Origin: an uncultured Bradyrhizobium sp.
GTDB taxonomy: Bacteria; Pseudomonadota; Alphaproteobacteria; Rhizobiales; Xanthobacteraceae
Direction: 5' to 3'
Assembly (NCBI RefSeq): GCF_936928535.1
Contig: NZ_CAKZHY010000172.1
Span: 1-64,000 of the forward strand
DNA length: 64,000 bases
Shown here: positions 25,933 through 35,290 of the stretch, one piece after another
How the letters are laid out: the number at the start of each line of letters is the position of its first letter
How positions within the stretch are numbered: position 1 is the stretch's first letter
Position numbers and translations under genes: made by a program
Notes under the pieces: generated by a model
Database searches by the model: none
The model's input: the letters and a program-made list of their open reading frames with translations, nothing else
What the model was told of the DNA's origin: nothing

Positions 25933-27119
25933 CCGACAAGACGGTGTCGCTGCCCGAGGAGCGCCGGCACGGCAGCTTCATCAAGAACAATTTGCGGAAC
26001 TACGGCATGCTGATGTCGCTGGTCGCGATCATGCTGTTCTTCCAGGTCATGACCAGCGGCACGCTGCTGCAGCCGCTCAACCTGACCAACCTCGTGCTGC
26101 AGAACAGCTACATCGTCATCATGGCGCTGGGCATGCTGCTGGTGATCGTCACCGGGCACATCGACTTGTCGGTCGGTTCGGTCGCGGGCTTCGTCGGTGC
26201 GGTCGCCGCGCTTCTGATGGTGACCTACAAGGTCGACTACACGCTGGCCTTCCTTGTCTGTCTTGTTGTCGGCGCGGCGATCGGTGCGGCGCAGGGCTAT
26301 TGGGTCGCCTATTTCAAGATCCCGTCCTTCATTGTGACCCTGGCGGGCATGCTGGTGTTCAAGGGCCTTGCGCTTGCCGTGCTGCAGGGCCAGTCGCTCG
26401 GGCCGTTCCCGTCGACCTTCCAGAAGCTGTCGTCAGGTTTCATTCCGGAATTACTGCCTGAAGCGGGTACGCTGCATCCGACATCGATGCTGATCGGCGC
26501 GTTGCTGGCGCTGGGGTTGGTCTACGCCAGCGCCAAGAGCCGCGCGCGCGAGGTGTCGCATGGCATCGAGGTTGAACCCTACGCATTCTTCCTCGGCAAG
26601 AGCGTCGTGCTTGCCTGCGCCGTGTTGTACTTCACCTACCTGATCGCGACCTATCGCGGCCTGCCCAACGTGCTTGTGATCATGAGCGTCCTGATCGCAC
26701 TCTATGGCTTCGTCACCCGCCGCACCGTGATTGGCCGCCAGATCTATGCCGTCGGCGGCAACGCCAAGGCGGCAGGCCTGTCGGGCATCAAGACCGAGCG
26801 GCTGACTTTCTTTACCTTCGTCAATATGGGCGTGCTCGCCGCGCTTGCCGGTCTCGTGTTCGCGGCGCGCCTCAATACTGCGACCCCGAAAGCCGGCCTC
26901 GGCTTCGAGCTCGACGTGATCGCCGCTTGCTTCATTGGCGGCGCTTCGGCCTATGGCGGCGTCGGCCGCGTCGGCGGTGCCGTGGTTGGCGCCATGATCA
27001 TGGGCGTGATGAACAACGGCATGTCCATCCTCGGCATCGGCATCGATTACCAGCAGGTTATCAAGGGCCTGGTGCTGCTCGGAGCCGTCTGCATCGACGT
27101 CTATAACCAGCGTCGATAG
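25929..27119 (+). CDS. gguB: Multiple-monosaccharide ABC transporter permease
   Basis: A 396-residue inner-membrane permease with about ten or more spans, longer than RbsC, as usual for GguB. Key blocks are GMLLVIVTGHIDLSVGSVAGFVGA, KIPSFIVTLAGMLVFKGLAL and DVIAACFIGGASAYGGVGRVGGAVVGAMIMGVMNNGM. The start overlaps gguA by ATGA. It ends the ChvE-GguA-GguB operon, and a stem-loop lies just downstream. Confidence 0.93.
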   Translation: MTDKTVSLPEERRHGSFIKNNLRNYGMLMSLVAIMLFFQVMTSGTLLQPLNLTNLVLQNSYIVIMALGMLLVIVTGHIDLSVGSVAGFVGAVAALLMVTYKVDYTLAFLVCLVVGAAIGAAQGYWVAYFKIPSFIVTLAGMLVFKGLALAVLQGQSLGPFPSTFQKLSSGFIPELLPEAGTLHPTSMLIGALLALGLVYASAKSRAREVSHGIEVEPYAFFLGKSVVLACAVLYFTYLIATYRGLPNVLVIMSVLIALYGFVTRRTVIGRQIYAVGGNAKAAGLSGIKTERLTFFTFVNMGVLAALAGLVFAARLNTATPKAGLGFELDVIAACFIGGASAYGGVGRVGGAVVGAMIMGVMNNGMSILGIGIDYQQVIKGLVLLGAVCIDVYNQRR

Positions 27120-27136
27120 GAAATAAATCACCCGCG

Positions 27137-27176
27137 GAGGGCGGCTCGGCCGCCGCCTTCCTGCGGCACGATTTTC
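27137..27176 (+). terminator. Terminator after gguB
   Basis: GGCGGC and GCCGCC (27140-27154) form a short GC stem around TCG, followed within 20 bases by GATTTTCTTC. It starts about 20 bases past the gguB stop. Confidence 0.45.
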
Positions 27177-27314
27177 TTCAATTGCGATCACGGCATTGGC
27201 ATCGGCTCACGACCGAGGCCGATGCCTCGCCTTGACCATGATTTGCGCTATAGTTCCAGAGGTGCCGGACAGCGCACGGGCAGGGCAGCACCAGTGGCGG
27301 CTCATATCCACGAG

Positions 27315-27435
27315 ATGACCGACGACGAGTATGAGGTGCGACTTCGCATCCTCGTACGCATCGTTTCCGTCTGCACTCTGGGCCTCATGTCCTTTCGCAG
27401 CGGGATTGCTGATCGGCGCCTTTGTTCTGTTCTAA
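27315..27435 (+). pseudogene. Possible frameshifted small membrane protein
   Basis: ATG 27315 opens a frame beginning MTDDEYEVRLRILVRIV. After MSF the frame loses sense, but dropping one base near 27392 restores a hydrophobic ending (AAGLLIGAFVLF) and a stop at 27433-27435. That would be a 39-residue single-span protein. The ribosome site is weak. This is a tentative reading; the rest of the 410-base gap between gguB and the next gene holds only a terminator and a repeat. Confidence 0.3.
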
Positions 27436-27522
27436 GTGGGCAAAAGGCGCGCATCGCTTCGTGCGCAACATCTTTGCATGATCGAGAGAGACGGCGGGCA
27501 CGGTCTGCTTTGCCTACCCCAC
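27436..27522. repeat. Dispersed palindromic repeat, copy B
   Basis: This stretch begins GTGGGCAAAAGGCGC and ends TGCTTTGCCTACCCCAC and resembles 4582-4665 along its length, with several substitutions in the centre. It follows the small broken frame and precedes the stop of the minus-strand small gene. Confidence 0.55.
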
Positions 27523-27529
27523 GGCAGCG

Positions 27530-27685
27530 CTACTGCGTCGTGAACAGCACTGTCGCGATGGCAACCGAGAGGCTTACGGCCGAGATCGTGGCCACGGTCG
27601 AGAGCACGCCCATCTTCCTCAGCGCGATCGCGAAGATGATGATGATCGGGGTCGCGGTCATCAGCCCTAATTGTGCTTCGCTCAT
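27530..27685 (-). CDS. Small two-span membrane protein divergent from norE
   Basis: A 51-residue protein, mostly hydrophobic: MSEAQLGLMTATPIIIIFAI, then ALRKMGVLS, then TVATISAVSLSVAIATVLF and a TTQ end. Two membrane spans with a short basic loop are predicted. A purine-rich GGAG lies 16 bases before the ATG and GAGCAAG lies closer. It is divergent from norE, and an FNR/FixK-type box lies almost midway between the two start codons, so it is probably induced with the nor genes. I do not recognise the family. Codon use is like neighbouring genes, which supports it being real. Confidence 0.6.
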   Translation of the reverse strand: MSEAQLGLMTATPIIIIFAIALRKMGVLSTVATISAVSLSVAIATVLFTTQ

Positions 27686-27746
27686 TCTTGCTCGCCACTC
27701 CGTGGAACGCTGAAGTATTCGCTACTGCGCTCCGGCGTCTCCCAGT

Positions 27747-27760
27747 TTGTCCTGCGACAA
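27747..27760. promoter_or_regulatory. FNR/FixK/NnrR-type box upstream of norE
   Basis: TTGTC-CTGC-GACAA is a perfect palindrome apart from the centre and fits TTG-N8-CAA. A further T and A pair on the flanks. It lies 56 bases before the norE start and 61 bases before the divergent small gene. Confidence 0.65.
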
Positions 27761-27816
27761 ATTCCGAGCTGGATCGGTAAGCTAAGCCTTGCCGGTGTCC
27801 TGATCCGGAACAGCAG

Positions 27817-28392
27817 ATGTCGGCGGCGGAGTGCGAACAACCGGGAAGCGGCTGGGGAATCCTCGAAGATCTCCCCGGCGATCCCATGATCTGGGTGCTG
27901 ATTTTCAGTGAGCTTGCTGCCTTCGGCCTGTTTCTCGGCGCCTTCGTGGTCGCGCGCGCGATTCATCCGGCAATATTCGCGGCGGGGCAGCCGGCGCTCA
28001 ACTCGAAACTCGCCGGCCTCAACACGATCGTGCTGGTGACCAGCGGCTGGGCCGCGGCGCGGGCGACGAAATCGGCGCGCACCTGTGACGAGCGGACGAC
28101 GCGGCGCTGGCTCCTGGTCGCCATCGCGCTCGGCGGCTGCTTCATCGCGATCAAGCTCGCGGAGTATGCCGGAGAGATCGGTCGCGGCATTGGCCTTGAG
28201 ACCAGCACCTTCTTCACGCTCTACTTCCTCCTGACCGGCTTCCATCTCCTGCATGTCGGCCTCGGCATCGTCATTCTCGCCGTCGTCTGCCGCCGCGCCG
28301 AGACGCTAGGTGTCGAGACCGGAGCCGCGTTCTGGCACATGGTCGATCTGGTCTGGATCGTCATGTTCCCAATCCTTTATCTGGTGCGATGA
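27817..28392 (+). CDS. norE: NorE, cytochrome oxidase subunit III-like protein
   Basis: A 191-residue membrane protein with five predicted spans, of the heme-copper oxidase subunit III family. Typical blocks are MIWVLIFSELAAFGLFLGAFVVAR and YFLLTGFHLLHVGLGIVILAVV, with the final AAFWHMVDLVWIVMFPILYLVR. It is shorter than a true subunit III, as in NorE. NorE and NorF are not catalytic but support nitric oxide reductase activity in Paracoccus. The gene overlaps norF by ATGA and leads the norEFCBQD cluster. Confidence 0.9.
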   Translation: MSAAECEQPGSGWGILEDLPGDPMIWVLIFSELAAFGLFLGAFVVARAIHPAIFAAGQPALNSKLAGLNTIVLVTSGWAAARATKSARTCDERTTRRWLLVAIALGGCFIAIKLAEYAGEIGRGIGLETSTFFTLYFLLTGFHLLHVGLGIVILAVVCRRAETLGVETGAAFWHMVDLVWIVMFPILYLVR

Positions 28393-28655
28393 CGATGCCA
28401 GATCGCATCGACACCGCGTGGATCGTGCTGATCGGCCTCGCGCTCGCGACCCTGCTGTTGCCACCGCTCTTGCCGCGGCCGCTGCTCGCCAATGCGTTGG
28501 TCCTGATCCTTGCCGCCATCAAGGGCCGCCGAATCGCGCTCGATTTCCTCGATCTGCGCGCCGCGCCAGCGCTCTGGCGTGGGCTCGTCGGCGCCTGGAT
28601 CGCCACCCTCGTGCTGTTCGCCTGGCTCGCCTCGGCGATCGTCACATTGATCTGA
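28389..28655 (+). CDS. norF: NorF-like small membrane protein
   Basis: An 88-residue protein with two or three hydrophobic segments, resembling the cytochrome oxidase subunit IV-like NorF (ALVLILAAIKGRRIALDFLDLRAAPALWRGLVGAW). The GRRIALDFLDLR block matches the family well. Its start overlaps norE (ATGA). It is placed between norE and norC, as in Paracoccus and Rhodobacter nor clusters. Confidence 0.85.
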   Translation: MTMPDRIDTAWIVLIGLALATLLLPPLLPRPLLANALVLILAAIKGRRIALDFLDLRAAPALWRGLVGAWIATLVLFAWLASAIVTLI

Positions 28656-28676
28656 CGCGGTCAACGCAAGCGCTCA

Positions 28677-28690
28677 TTGCGCCCCGACAA
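28677..28690. promoter_or_regulatory. FNR/FixK/NnrR-type box upstream of norC
   Basis: TTGCG-CCCC-GACAA fits TTG-N8-CAA. It lies 76 bases before the norC start, in the 111-base gap between norF and norC, so norCBQD probably has its own anaerobic, nitric-oxide-responsive promoter. Confidence 0.6.
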
Positions 28691-28766
28691 AGACCGGTCC
28701 GCGCCATCAGGCAAGATACATCATCACTGCTTCCTCACGACAAAATCCACACGGAAAGGACTGGCA

Positions 28767-29219
28767 ATGGCTGAACGCCTGACCAAGTCGGCGGCTCGAA
28801 ACGTCTTCTACGGCGGCTCGGCCTTCTTCTTCGCAATCTTCATCGGGCTGACCGCGCACAGCCATTACTACATGGTCACCAAATCGACCGATGCACCCAC
28901 GCTCACCGCCTCGGTCGCGCGCGGCAAGCATGTCTGGGAGCGAAACTCCTGCATCAACTGCCACACGTTGCTGGGCGAAGGCGCCTATTTCGCCCCTGAA
29001 GTCGGCAATGTCTGGGATCGCTGGGGCGGCAAGGAGGATCCGGACGGTGCGCGCGAAACGCTGAAGGCCTGGATGCAATCGCAGCCCTCGGGCGCCGAGG
29101 GCCGGCGGCAGATGCCGCAATTCAACCTGACCGACCAGGAACTCAACGATCTCGCCGACTTCCTGCAATGGGTCAGCACGATCAAGCGCCAGGACTGGCC
29201 GCCGAACAAGGCCGGCTGA
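28767..29219 (+). CDS. norC: Nitric oxide reductase cytochrome c subunit
   Basis: A 150-residue membrane-anchored cytochrome c. One N-terminal span (VFYGGSAFFFAIFIGLTAHSHYYM) is followed by a periplasmic heme domain with the motif C62-I-N-C-H66 and a likely axial methionine in RRQMPQFNLTDQELNDLADFL. It passes electrons to NorB, which reduces NO to N2O. ATG 28767 follows GGAAAGGA; upstream in-frame codons are non-coding. Confidence 0.96.
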   Translation: MAERLTKSAARNVFYGGSAFFFAIFIGLTAHSHYYMVTKSTDAPTLTASVARGKHVWERNSCINCHTLLGEGAYFAPEVGNVWDRWGGKEDPDGARETLKAWMQSQPSGAEGRRQMPQFNLTDQELNDLADFLQWVSTIKRQDWPPNKAG

Positions 29220-29261
29220 GCGGCCCTCCCATTCCTCCGTTCCAGACAGAGAGAACCCGAG

Positions 29262-30608
29262 ATGAAATATCAAACCCAGAAAGTCGCGATGCTGTATTTC
29301 TACGGCGCGCTGACCCTGTTTCTGGCCCAGGTCGCTTTCGGCCTGCTCGCCGGAACCATTTACGTCCTGCCCAACACGCTGTCGGTGCTGCTGCCGTTCA
29401 ACATCGTCAGGATGATCCACACCAATGCGCTGATCGTATGGTCGCTGATCGGTTTCATGGGCGCGACCTATTATCTGCTACCCGAGGAAACCGAGAACGA
29501 GCTGTTCAGCCCACTGCTGGCAAAAATCCAGTTCTGGATGTTCTTTGGCGCCGCAGGCGTCGCCGTCGTCGGCTATCTCTTTCATTACCATGAGGGCCGC
29601 GAATTCCTCGAGCAGCCCTTCATCATCAAGGTCGGCATCGTCGTGGTCTGCCTGATGTTCCTGTTCAACGTCACCATGACGGCGCTCAGGGGCCGCAAGA
29701 CCACGGTGACCAACATCCTGCTGTTCGGCCTGTGGGGCGTTGCGATCTTCTTCCTGTTCGCCTTCTACAACCCGGCCAATCTCGCCGTCGACAAGATGTA
29801 CTGGTGGTACGTCGTCCATCTCTGGGTCGAGGGCGTGTGGGAGCTGATCATGGCCTCCGTGCTCGCCTATCTGATGATCAAGCTCAACGGCATCGATCGT
29901 GAGGTCGTGGAGAAGTGGCTCTACGTCATCATCGGCCTTGCGCTGTTCTCAGGCATCCTCGGCACCGGCCATCATTTTTACTGGATCGGCGCGCCTGGCT
30001 ATTGGCAGTGGATCGGCTCGCTGTTCTCGACGCTCGAAGTCGCGCCATTCTTCACCATGGTGATCTTCACGGTGCAGATGACCTGGAAGGCCGGCCGCAA
30101 GCATCCGAACCGCGCTGCGCTGTTGTGGTCGGTCGGCTGCTCCGTCATGGCGTTTCTTGGCGCCGGCGTGTGGGGCTTCCTGCACACTTTGTCATCGGTG
30201 AACTACTATACGCACGGTACGCAGGTGACGGCTGCGCATGGGCATCTCGCCTTCTTCGGCGCCTATGTCATGCTGAACCTCTCGGTGATGGCCTACGCAA
30301 TCCCGCAGATCAAGGGACGTGCGCCCTATAACCAGTGGCTGTCCATGACCAGCTTCTGGATCATGTGCACCGCCATGATGGTGATGACCTTCGCGCTGAC
30401 CTTTGCCGGCGTGGTCCAGGTCCATCTCCAGCGTGTGCTCGGCCAGAGCTACATGGACGTGCAGGACCAGCTCGCATTCTTCTACTGGATCCGGCTCGGC
30501 TCCGGCGCGTTCGTCGCGATCTCCGCGCTGATGTTCGTCTGGGCGGTGCTGGTGCCCGGCCGCGCAAGGACGGCGACCATTCCGGGCGCACTGCAACCCG
30601 CCGAATAG
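29262..30608 (+). CDS. norB: Nitric oxide reductase subunit B
   Basis: The 448-residue catalytic subunit of cytochrome c-dependent nitric oxide reductase, with about 12 membrane spans. Heme and iron ligands are carried in blocks such as NIVRMIHTNALIVWSLIGFMGATYYLLPEE, WWYVVHLWVEGVWELIMAS, GTGHHFYWIGAPGYW and THGTQVTAAHGHLAFFGAYVMLN. The length matches short NorB rather than quinol-dependent qNor, which has an N-terminal extension. It follows norC by 42 bases. Confidence 0.97.
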   Translation: MKYQTQKVAMLYFYGALTLFLAQVAFGLLAGTIYVLPNTLSVLLPFNIVRMIHTNALIVWSLIGFMGATYYLLPEETENELFSPLLAKIQFWMFFGAAGVAVVGYLFHYHEGREFLEQPFIIKVGIVVVCLMFLFNVTMTALRGRKTTVTNILLFGLWGVAIFFLFAFYNPANLAVDKMYWWYVVHLWVEGVWELIMASVLAYLMIKLNGIDREVVEKWLYVIIGLALFSGILGTGHHFYWIGAPGYWQWIGSLFSTLEVAPFFTMVIFTVQMTWKAGRKHPNRAALLWSVGCSVMAFLGAGVWGFLHTLSSVNYYTHGTQVTAAHGHLAFFGAYVMLNLSVMAYAIPQIKGRAPYNQWLSMTSFWIMCTAMMVMTFALTFAGVVQVHLQRVLGQSYMDVQDQLAFFYWIRLGSGAFVAISALMFVWAVLVPGRARTATIPGALQPAE

Positions 30609-30669
30609 GCGAAAATGGCGGCCGCGAAGATCGCGGCCGCCCGTTCAGAACGATTTTCGGAGAAGGACC

Positions 30670-31482
<813 letters not shown>

Positions 31483-31492
31483 AGGTGATGTG

Positions 31493-33406
31493 ATGCTCGA
31501 TTTCCTCGAGCTTGAAGAAACCGTTGGCCGCGCCTGGCATCGCCTGGTTGGCGGCACCGCGAGCTATCCGGTTTATCCCGATCATGCGGTGTCGCTGGCG
31601 GAGGTGCGCAGCCGGATCGCGATCATGTTCCGCGCGTTCGGCGGTGAGACGTGCGTTCAGATCGCGAGCGCCAGCGCCCGCCGGGCGGGGCATCGGCTGG
31701 GCTGGCGCCAGCGCATCGGGCTCGGCGACGAGCGGCTGGAGCAACCGGGCCGCGATGCCGCGACGATCTTCCTGCCCGACAGCATTGCGATCTTTGCCGA
31801 CCGCGCGCTGAACGCTGCGCTGTATCGCTGGCTCGCGGCGTGGTTCGCGTTTGTGCCCACTGATGCGATCGTGGAAGTCGATCCGCTGCGGCGCGATCTG
31901 TTGATGCTGCGCCGGACCAGCGAGACCGCGGTCCTGGTGCTGACGGAGTGTCCGGGCCTCGCCGAAGATTATGCCCGGCTGGCGGCGGCCACCGCGATGG
32001 CGCGGCCGCACCGCCCGTTGTCGCGCATCGAACAGGACATGGAGCAGATCGTGCTCGCTCTGCTTGGCGCCGACGTGCCGCCGGCAGGAAAGCTTTGGCC
32101 GGCCATGATGGGCACGGTTCCGCTGCCGGAAAAGGCGCCGCCGGGATATCGCGCCATCCTGCCGTGCCCGTTGTGGGGTGATTGCTGGACGCGCGAACTT
32201 GCGCCGGGCAGAACCCACGATGATGAGGCTGTCGGCAGCAACGCAGCGACCCAGCCGGACGAACGCAAGCGTTTTGCCGTCCGCGAACGCGACGATCCTG
32301 CTATCAGCCGCGATCCCTTCGTGCTGAACCGCTTCGAAAAGATCCTCGCCATGGCTGAGATGGTCAATGTCGACCGTCCGGCCGACGACAACGAGGACGA
32401 GGACGCGCAGAAGGCGGCCGATGATCTCGAGGAGATCAGGCTCGGACGTCGCAGCGGCAAGCCGGCAACCCGGCTGAAATTCGACCTCGACCTGCCGCCG
32501 GAAGCCCTCGATGCCTCGCGTTTGAACGCGGACGTGACTTATCCCGAATGGGATTATCGCAGCCGGTCCTATCTGCCGGATCATTGCCGCGTGCTCGCCG
32601 GCGCTGCGTCCGAGCTTGGTGAGACCTGGGTGCCGGACGAGAGCATGCGCCGGCACATCCGCCAGGTCCGGCGCCGCTTCGAAGTCTTGCGGCCGCGCCA
32701 TGAACTGATGCGTGCCCAGGCCGATGGTCACGACCTCGACCTCGATGCGCTGGTCCGGGCTCGGTGCGATCTCCGCGCCGGCAGCGGCGCGCTTGAACGC
32801 GTCCACGTGATGATGCGGCCGCAAGGACACGATCTTGCCGTCACACTACTCGTTGACGTCTCGCTCTCGACGGATGCGTGGGTTGACGGTTATCGCGTGC
32901 TCGACGTCGAGAAGGACGCGCTGCTCGCGCTCGCCCACGGGCTGTCGGCCTGCGGCGATCATCACAGCATCCAGACTTTCACCTCGCGCCGCCGCGCCTG
33001 GGTGCGGCTCGAAACCGTCAAGGCTTTCGGCGAGCCGATGAGCGGGGAGGTGGAGCGACGGATCGGCGCGCTCAAGCCTGGCTACTACACCAGGATCGGT
33101 GCCGCGGTCCGCCATGCCTCGGCCGAGCTCGCCCGCCAGCCGCAGCGCAAGAAGCTGCTGCTCGTTCTCACCGACGGCAAGCCGAACGATGTCGATCACT
33201 ATGAGGGGCGTTTCGCGGTGGAAGACACGCGCAAATCCGTGCAGGAGGCGCGGCGGCTCGGTATCGCCGTGTTCGGCGTGACGGTCGACGCCACCGCCCA
33301 ATCCTATTTCCCGACGCTGTTCGGCCGCGGCGGCTATGCCATCGTCGGCAACATCCGCCGGCTGCCCGCCGCGCTGCCGGCGATCTACCGGCAGGTGGCC
33401 CATTGA
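31493..33406 (+). CDS. norD: NorD, von Willebrand A domain protein for Nor activation
   Basis: A 637-residue cytoplasmic protein. The last 210 residues form a von Willebrand A domain with the metal-site motif DVSLSTD and the later LLLVLTDGKPNDVDHYEGRFAVEDT. The long N-terminal part has the conserved AVSLA-type region and an acidic linker (NEDEDAQKAADDLEEI). It partners NorQ. A GTG lies one codon before the ATG used here. It ends the nor operon. Confidence 0.94.
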   Translation: MLDFLELEETVGRAWHRLVGGTASYPVYPDHAVSLAEVRSRIAIMFRAFGGETCVQIASASARRAGHRLGWRQRIGLGDERLEQPGRDAATIFLPDSIAIFADRALNAALYRWLAAWFAFVPTDAIVEVDPLRRDLLMLRRTSETAVLVLTECPGLAEDYARLAAATAMARPHRPLSRIEQDMEQIVLALLGADVPPAGKLWPAMMGTVPLPEKAPPGYRAILPCPLWGDCWTRELAPGRTHDDEAVGSNAATQPDERKRFAVRERDDPAISRDPFVLNRFEKILAMAEMVNVDRPADDNEDEDAQKAADDLEEIRLGRRSGKPATRLKFDLDLPPEALDASRLNADVTYPEWDYRSRSYLPDHCRVLAGAASELGETWVPDESMRRHIRQVRRRFEVLRPRHELMRAQADGHDLDLDALVRARCDLRAGSGALERVHVMMRPQGHDLAVTLLVDVSLSTDAWVDGYRVLDVEKDALLALAHGLSACGDHHSIQTFTSRRRAWVRLETVKAFGEPMSGEVERRIGALKPGYYTRIGAAVRHASAELARQPQRKKLLLVLTDGKPNDVDHYEGRFAVEDTRKSVQEARRLGIAVFGVTVDATAQSYFPTLFGRGGYAIVGNIRRLPAALPAIYRQVAH

Positions 33407-33484
33407 ACCAGCAGGAACCCGGCAGTATCGCGTTCCCCCCGGTGAACTATTGCCCATAACCTGGGTATATGATCGAATGACCGG

Positions 33485-34147
33485 ATGGACCTGGACCGGC
33501 CGAAACCCGATCTGATCATCTTCGATTGCGACGGCGTGCTCGTCGACAGCGAGCTGCTCAGCTGTCGCTGCCTGTCCGAGGTGTTGGCGGAATTCGGCGT
33601 TCAGCTCAGTGCGGAGCAGGCGCTCGAGCTCTTCCTCGGACGCAGCACCAAGGCGATCGAGCAGCATTACCGCGATCTCGGGCAGGCTTTACCGGACGAC
33701 TTTCTTCCGCGTCTGAAGGCCCGCGTGCTCGAGGCGTTTGCCGGGGCACTGCAGCCGATCGCCGGTGTCGGCACCGTGCTGTCCGGATTGAAAGCGCCAT
33801 GCTGCGTCGCATCGTCGAGCGACCTCGATCGCGTCTCGCTGTCGCTTGATGTCACCGGGCTTGCGCCGCATTTTGGAGATCGGCTCTACACCGCGCAGAT
33901 GGTCAAGCTTGGCAAGCCGGCGCCGGATCTGTTTCTCCATGCCGCCGGGAGGATGCAGGTCAGCCCATCGCGCACGCTGGTGATCGAGGACAGTGTCAGC
34001 GGTGTGCAGGCCGCCAAGGCGGCCGGGATGATGGTCTGGGGATTTGTCGGCGGTAGCCATTATCGCGCGCGCGATGGTCGCGCTATATTGTCCGCCGCAG
34101 GGGCCGATCGGGTCTTTGCGCAGATGAGCGATTTCTGGGGGGCGTGA
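33485..34147 (+). CDS. HAD-family phosphatase of the polyol operon
   Basis: A 220-residue haloacid dehalogenase-type hydrolase close to beta-phosphoglucomutase-like phosphatases. Motif I is IFDCDGVLVDSE, motif II the serine in CCVASSSDLDR, motif III the lysine in MVKLGKPAPDLF, and motif IV IEDSVSGVQAAKAAGM. It lies six bases before the SorC regulator gene. Related polyol clusters in rhizobia carry such a phosphatase, but its phosphosugar substrate is unknown. Confidence 0.85.
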   Translation: MDLDRPKPDLIIFDCDGVLVDSELLSCRCLSEVLAEFGVQLSAEQALELFLGRSTKAIEQHYRDLGQALPDDFLPRLKARVLEAFAGALQPIAGVGTVLSGLKAPCCVASSSDLDRVSLSLDVTGLAPHFGDRLYTAQMVKLGKPAPDLFLHAAGRMQVSPSRTLVIEDSVSGVQAAKAAGMMVWGFVGGSHYRARDGRAILSAAGADRVFAQMSDFWGA

Positions 34148-34153
34148 GGCCGC

Positions 34154-35104
34154 ATGGCCGCCGAGAACGAAAAATCCAGGCTCGACGACGCCGCGCGCGC
34201 CGGCTGGCTCTATTTCATTGCCGGCCACACCCAGGACGAGATCGCAAAGATGCTCCAGGTGTCGCGCGCCTCGGCGCAGCGGCTGGTGTCGCTGTGTCTC
34301 GCCGAGCGGCTGATTACGTTCCGGCTCGAACATCCGATCGCAGCCTGCATGGAGCTGGCGGCGCGGCTGAAGGAGCGCTTTGATCTCGGCCATTGCGAGG
34401 TCGTGCCCACCGATTCGGCCGTGCCACAGTCCAACGCCGGCATTGCCGAGCGGTGCGCGAATCTGCTCGATGCGACGCTGCGCTCGGAGACGCCCGTGAT
34501 CGTCGCGCTCGGCACGGGGCGGGCGGTGCGCGCCGCGGTCGAGCGCGTCACCCCGATCGACCGGCCCAACCACCAGATCGTTTCGCTGGTCGGCAACATC
34601 TCCGCCGACGGCTCGGCGAGCTTCTACGACACCGTCGGCCGGCTCGCCGACCGCACCGGCGCACGGCACTATCCGATGCCGCTGCCGTTCCTGATGTCCT
34701 CGGAGGACGAGCGCAACAAGATGGTTCGGATCGAGCCGATCGCGAAGGTGAAGGCGGTCGCCGCCAAGGCGGACCTGCGTCTCGTCGGCATCGGCCAGAT
34801 GGACCAGAGGGCCCAGGTCCATGTCGATGGCTTCGTCACGCGTGACGAATTGTTCGAGATGATGCGGCAGGGCGCGATCGGCGAGATCACCGGCTGGGCC
34901 TATGATTCCAAGGGCCGTCTGCTCAAGGCCGGCACCAACAAGCGCCTCACCAGCATTCCGCCGGAGGTGCCGGCGAAGACCACGACCATCGGAGCGGCGG
35001 TCGGTGCGGCCAAGGTGTCCGCGATCGCAGCGGCGCTGAACGGGCGCCTGATCAACGGCCTGATCACGGACGAGGCCACCGCAAGGGCGATTCTGGAGCG
35101 GTAG
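34154..35104 (+). CDS. SorC family (sugar-binding) transcriptional regulator
   Basis: A 316-residue regulator. An N-terminal helix-turn-helix (AGHTQDEIAKMLQVSRASAQRLVSLCLAERLI) precedes the SorC effector domain with TPVIVALGTGRAVRAAVERV, VSLVGNISADGSAS and DLRLVGIGQMD. Family members bind phosphorylated or free sugars and polyols. Two direct-repeat sites just upstream of the binding-protein gene at 35370 are good candidates for its operator. Confidence 0.9.
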   Translation: MAAENEKSRLDDAARAGWLYFIAGHTQDEIAKMLQVSRASAQRLVSLCLAERLITFRLEHPIAACMELAARLKERFDLGHCEVVPTDSAVPQSNAGIAERCANLLDATLRSETPVIVALGTGRAVRAAVERVTPIDRPNHQIVSLVGNISADGSASFYDTVGRLADRTGARHYPMPLPFLMSSEDERNKMVRIEPIAKVKAVAAKADLRLVGIGQMDQRAQVHVDGFVTRDELFEMMRQGAIGEITGWAYDSKGRLLKAGTNKRLTSIPPEVPAKTTTIGAAVGAAKVSAIAAALNGRLINGLITDEATARAILER

Positions 35105-35195
35105 GGTTTCCTGACGCCACTGCCTGCGCTGGCGCGGGCGATCAAGTACGCCGCGACCTCTCTTGGGCAAACCAATTCACGACACGGCGTACTGG

Positions 35196-35217
35196 ATGCC
35201 CCGCCTTCGCGGGGCAT
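35196..35217 (+). terminator. Perfect stem-loop after sorC-type gene
   Basis: ATGCCCCGC pairs with GCGGGGCAT around CTTC. It lies 92 bases past the regulator stop with no T-run. It also resembles a common intergenic repeat of Bradyrhizobium, so it may be a repeat that acts as a stop. Confidence 0.45.
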
Positions 35218-35290
35218 GACCACGTAGGGGGAGGGGCGCCACCTCCCGCACCGCAGCACTCATAAGTTGCTGAAACGCCCGTGCGCCTGC

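Noticed and set aside
27222..27713. A 163-codon plus-strand open frame between gguB and norE
   Set aside because: It crosses a dispersed repeat and is antisense to the 51-residue gene; only its middle part (from 27315) resembles a protein start.
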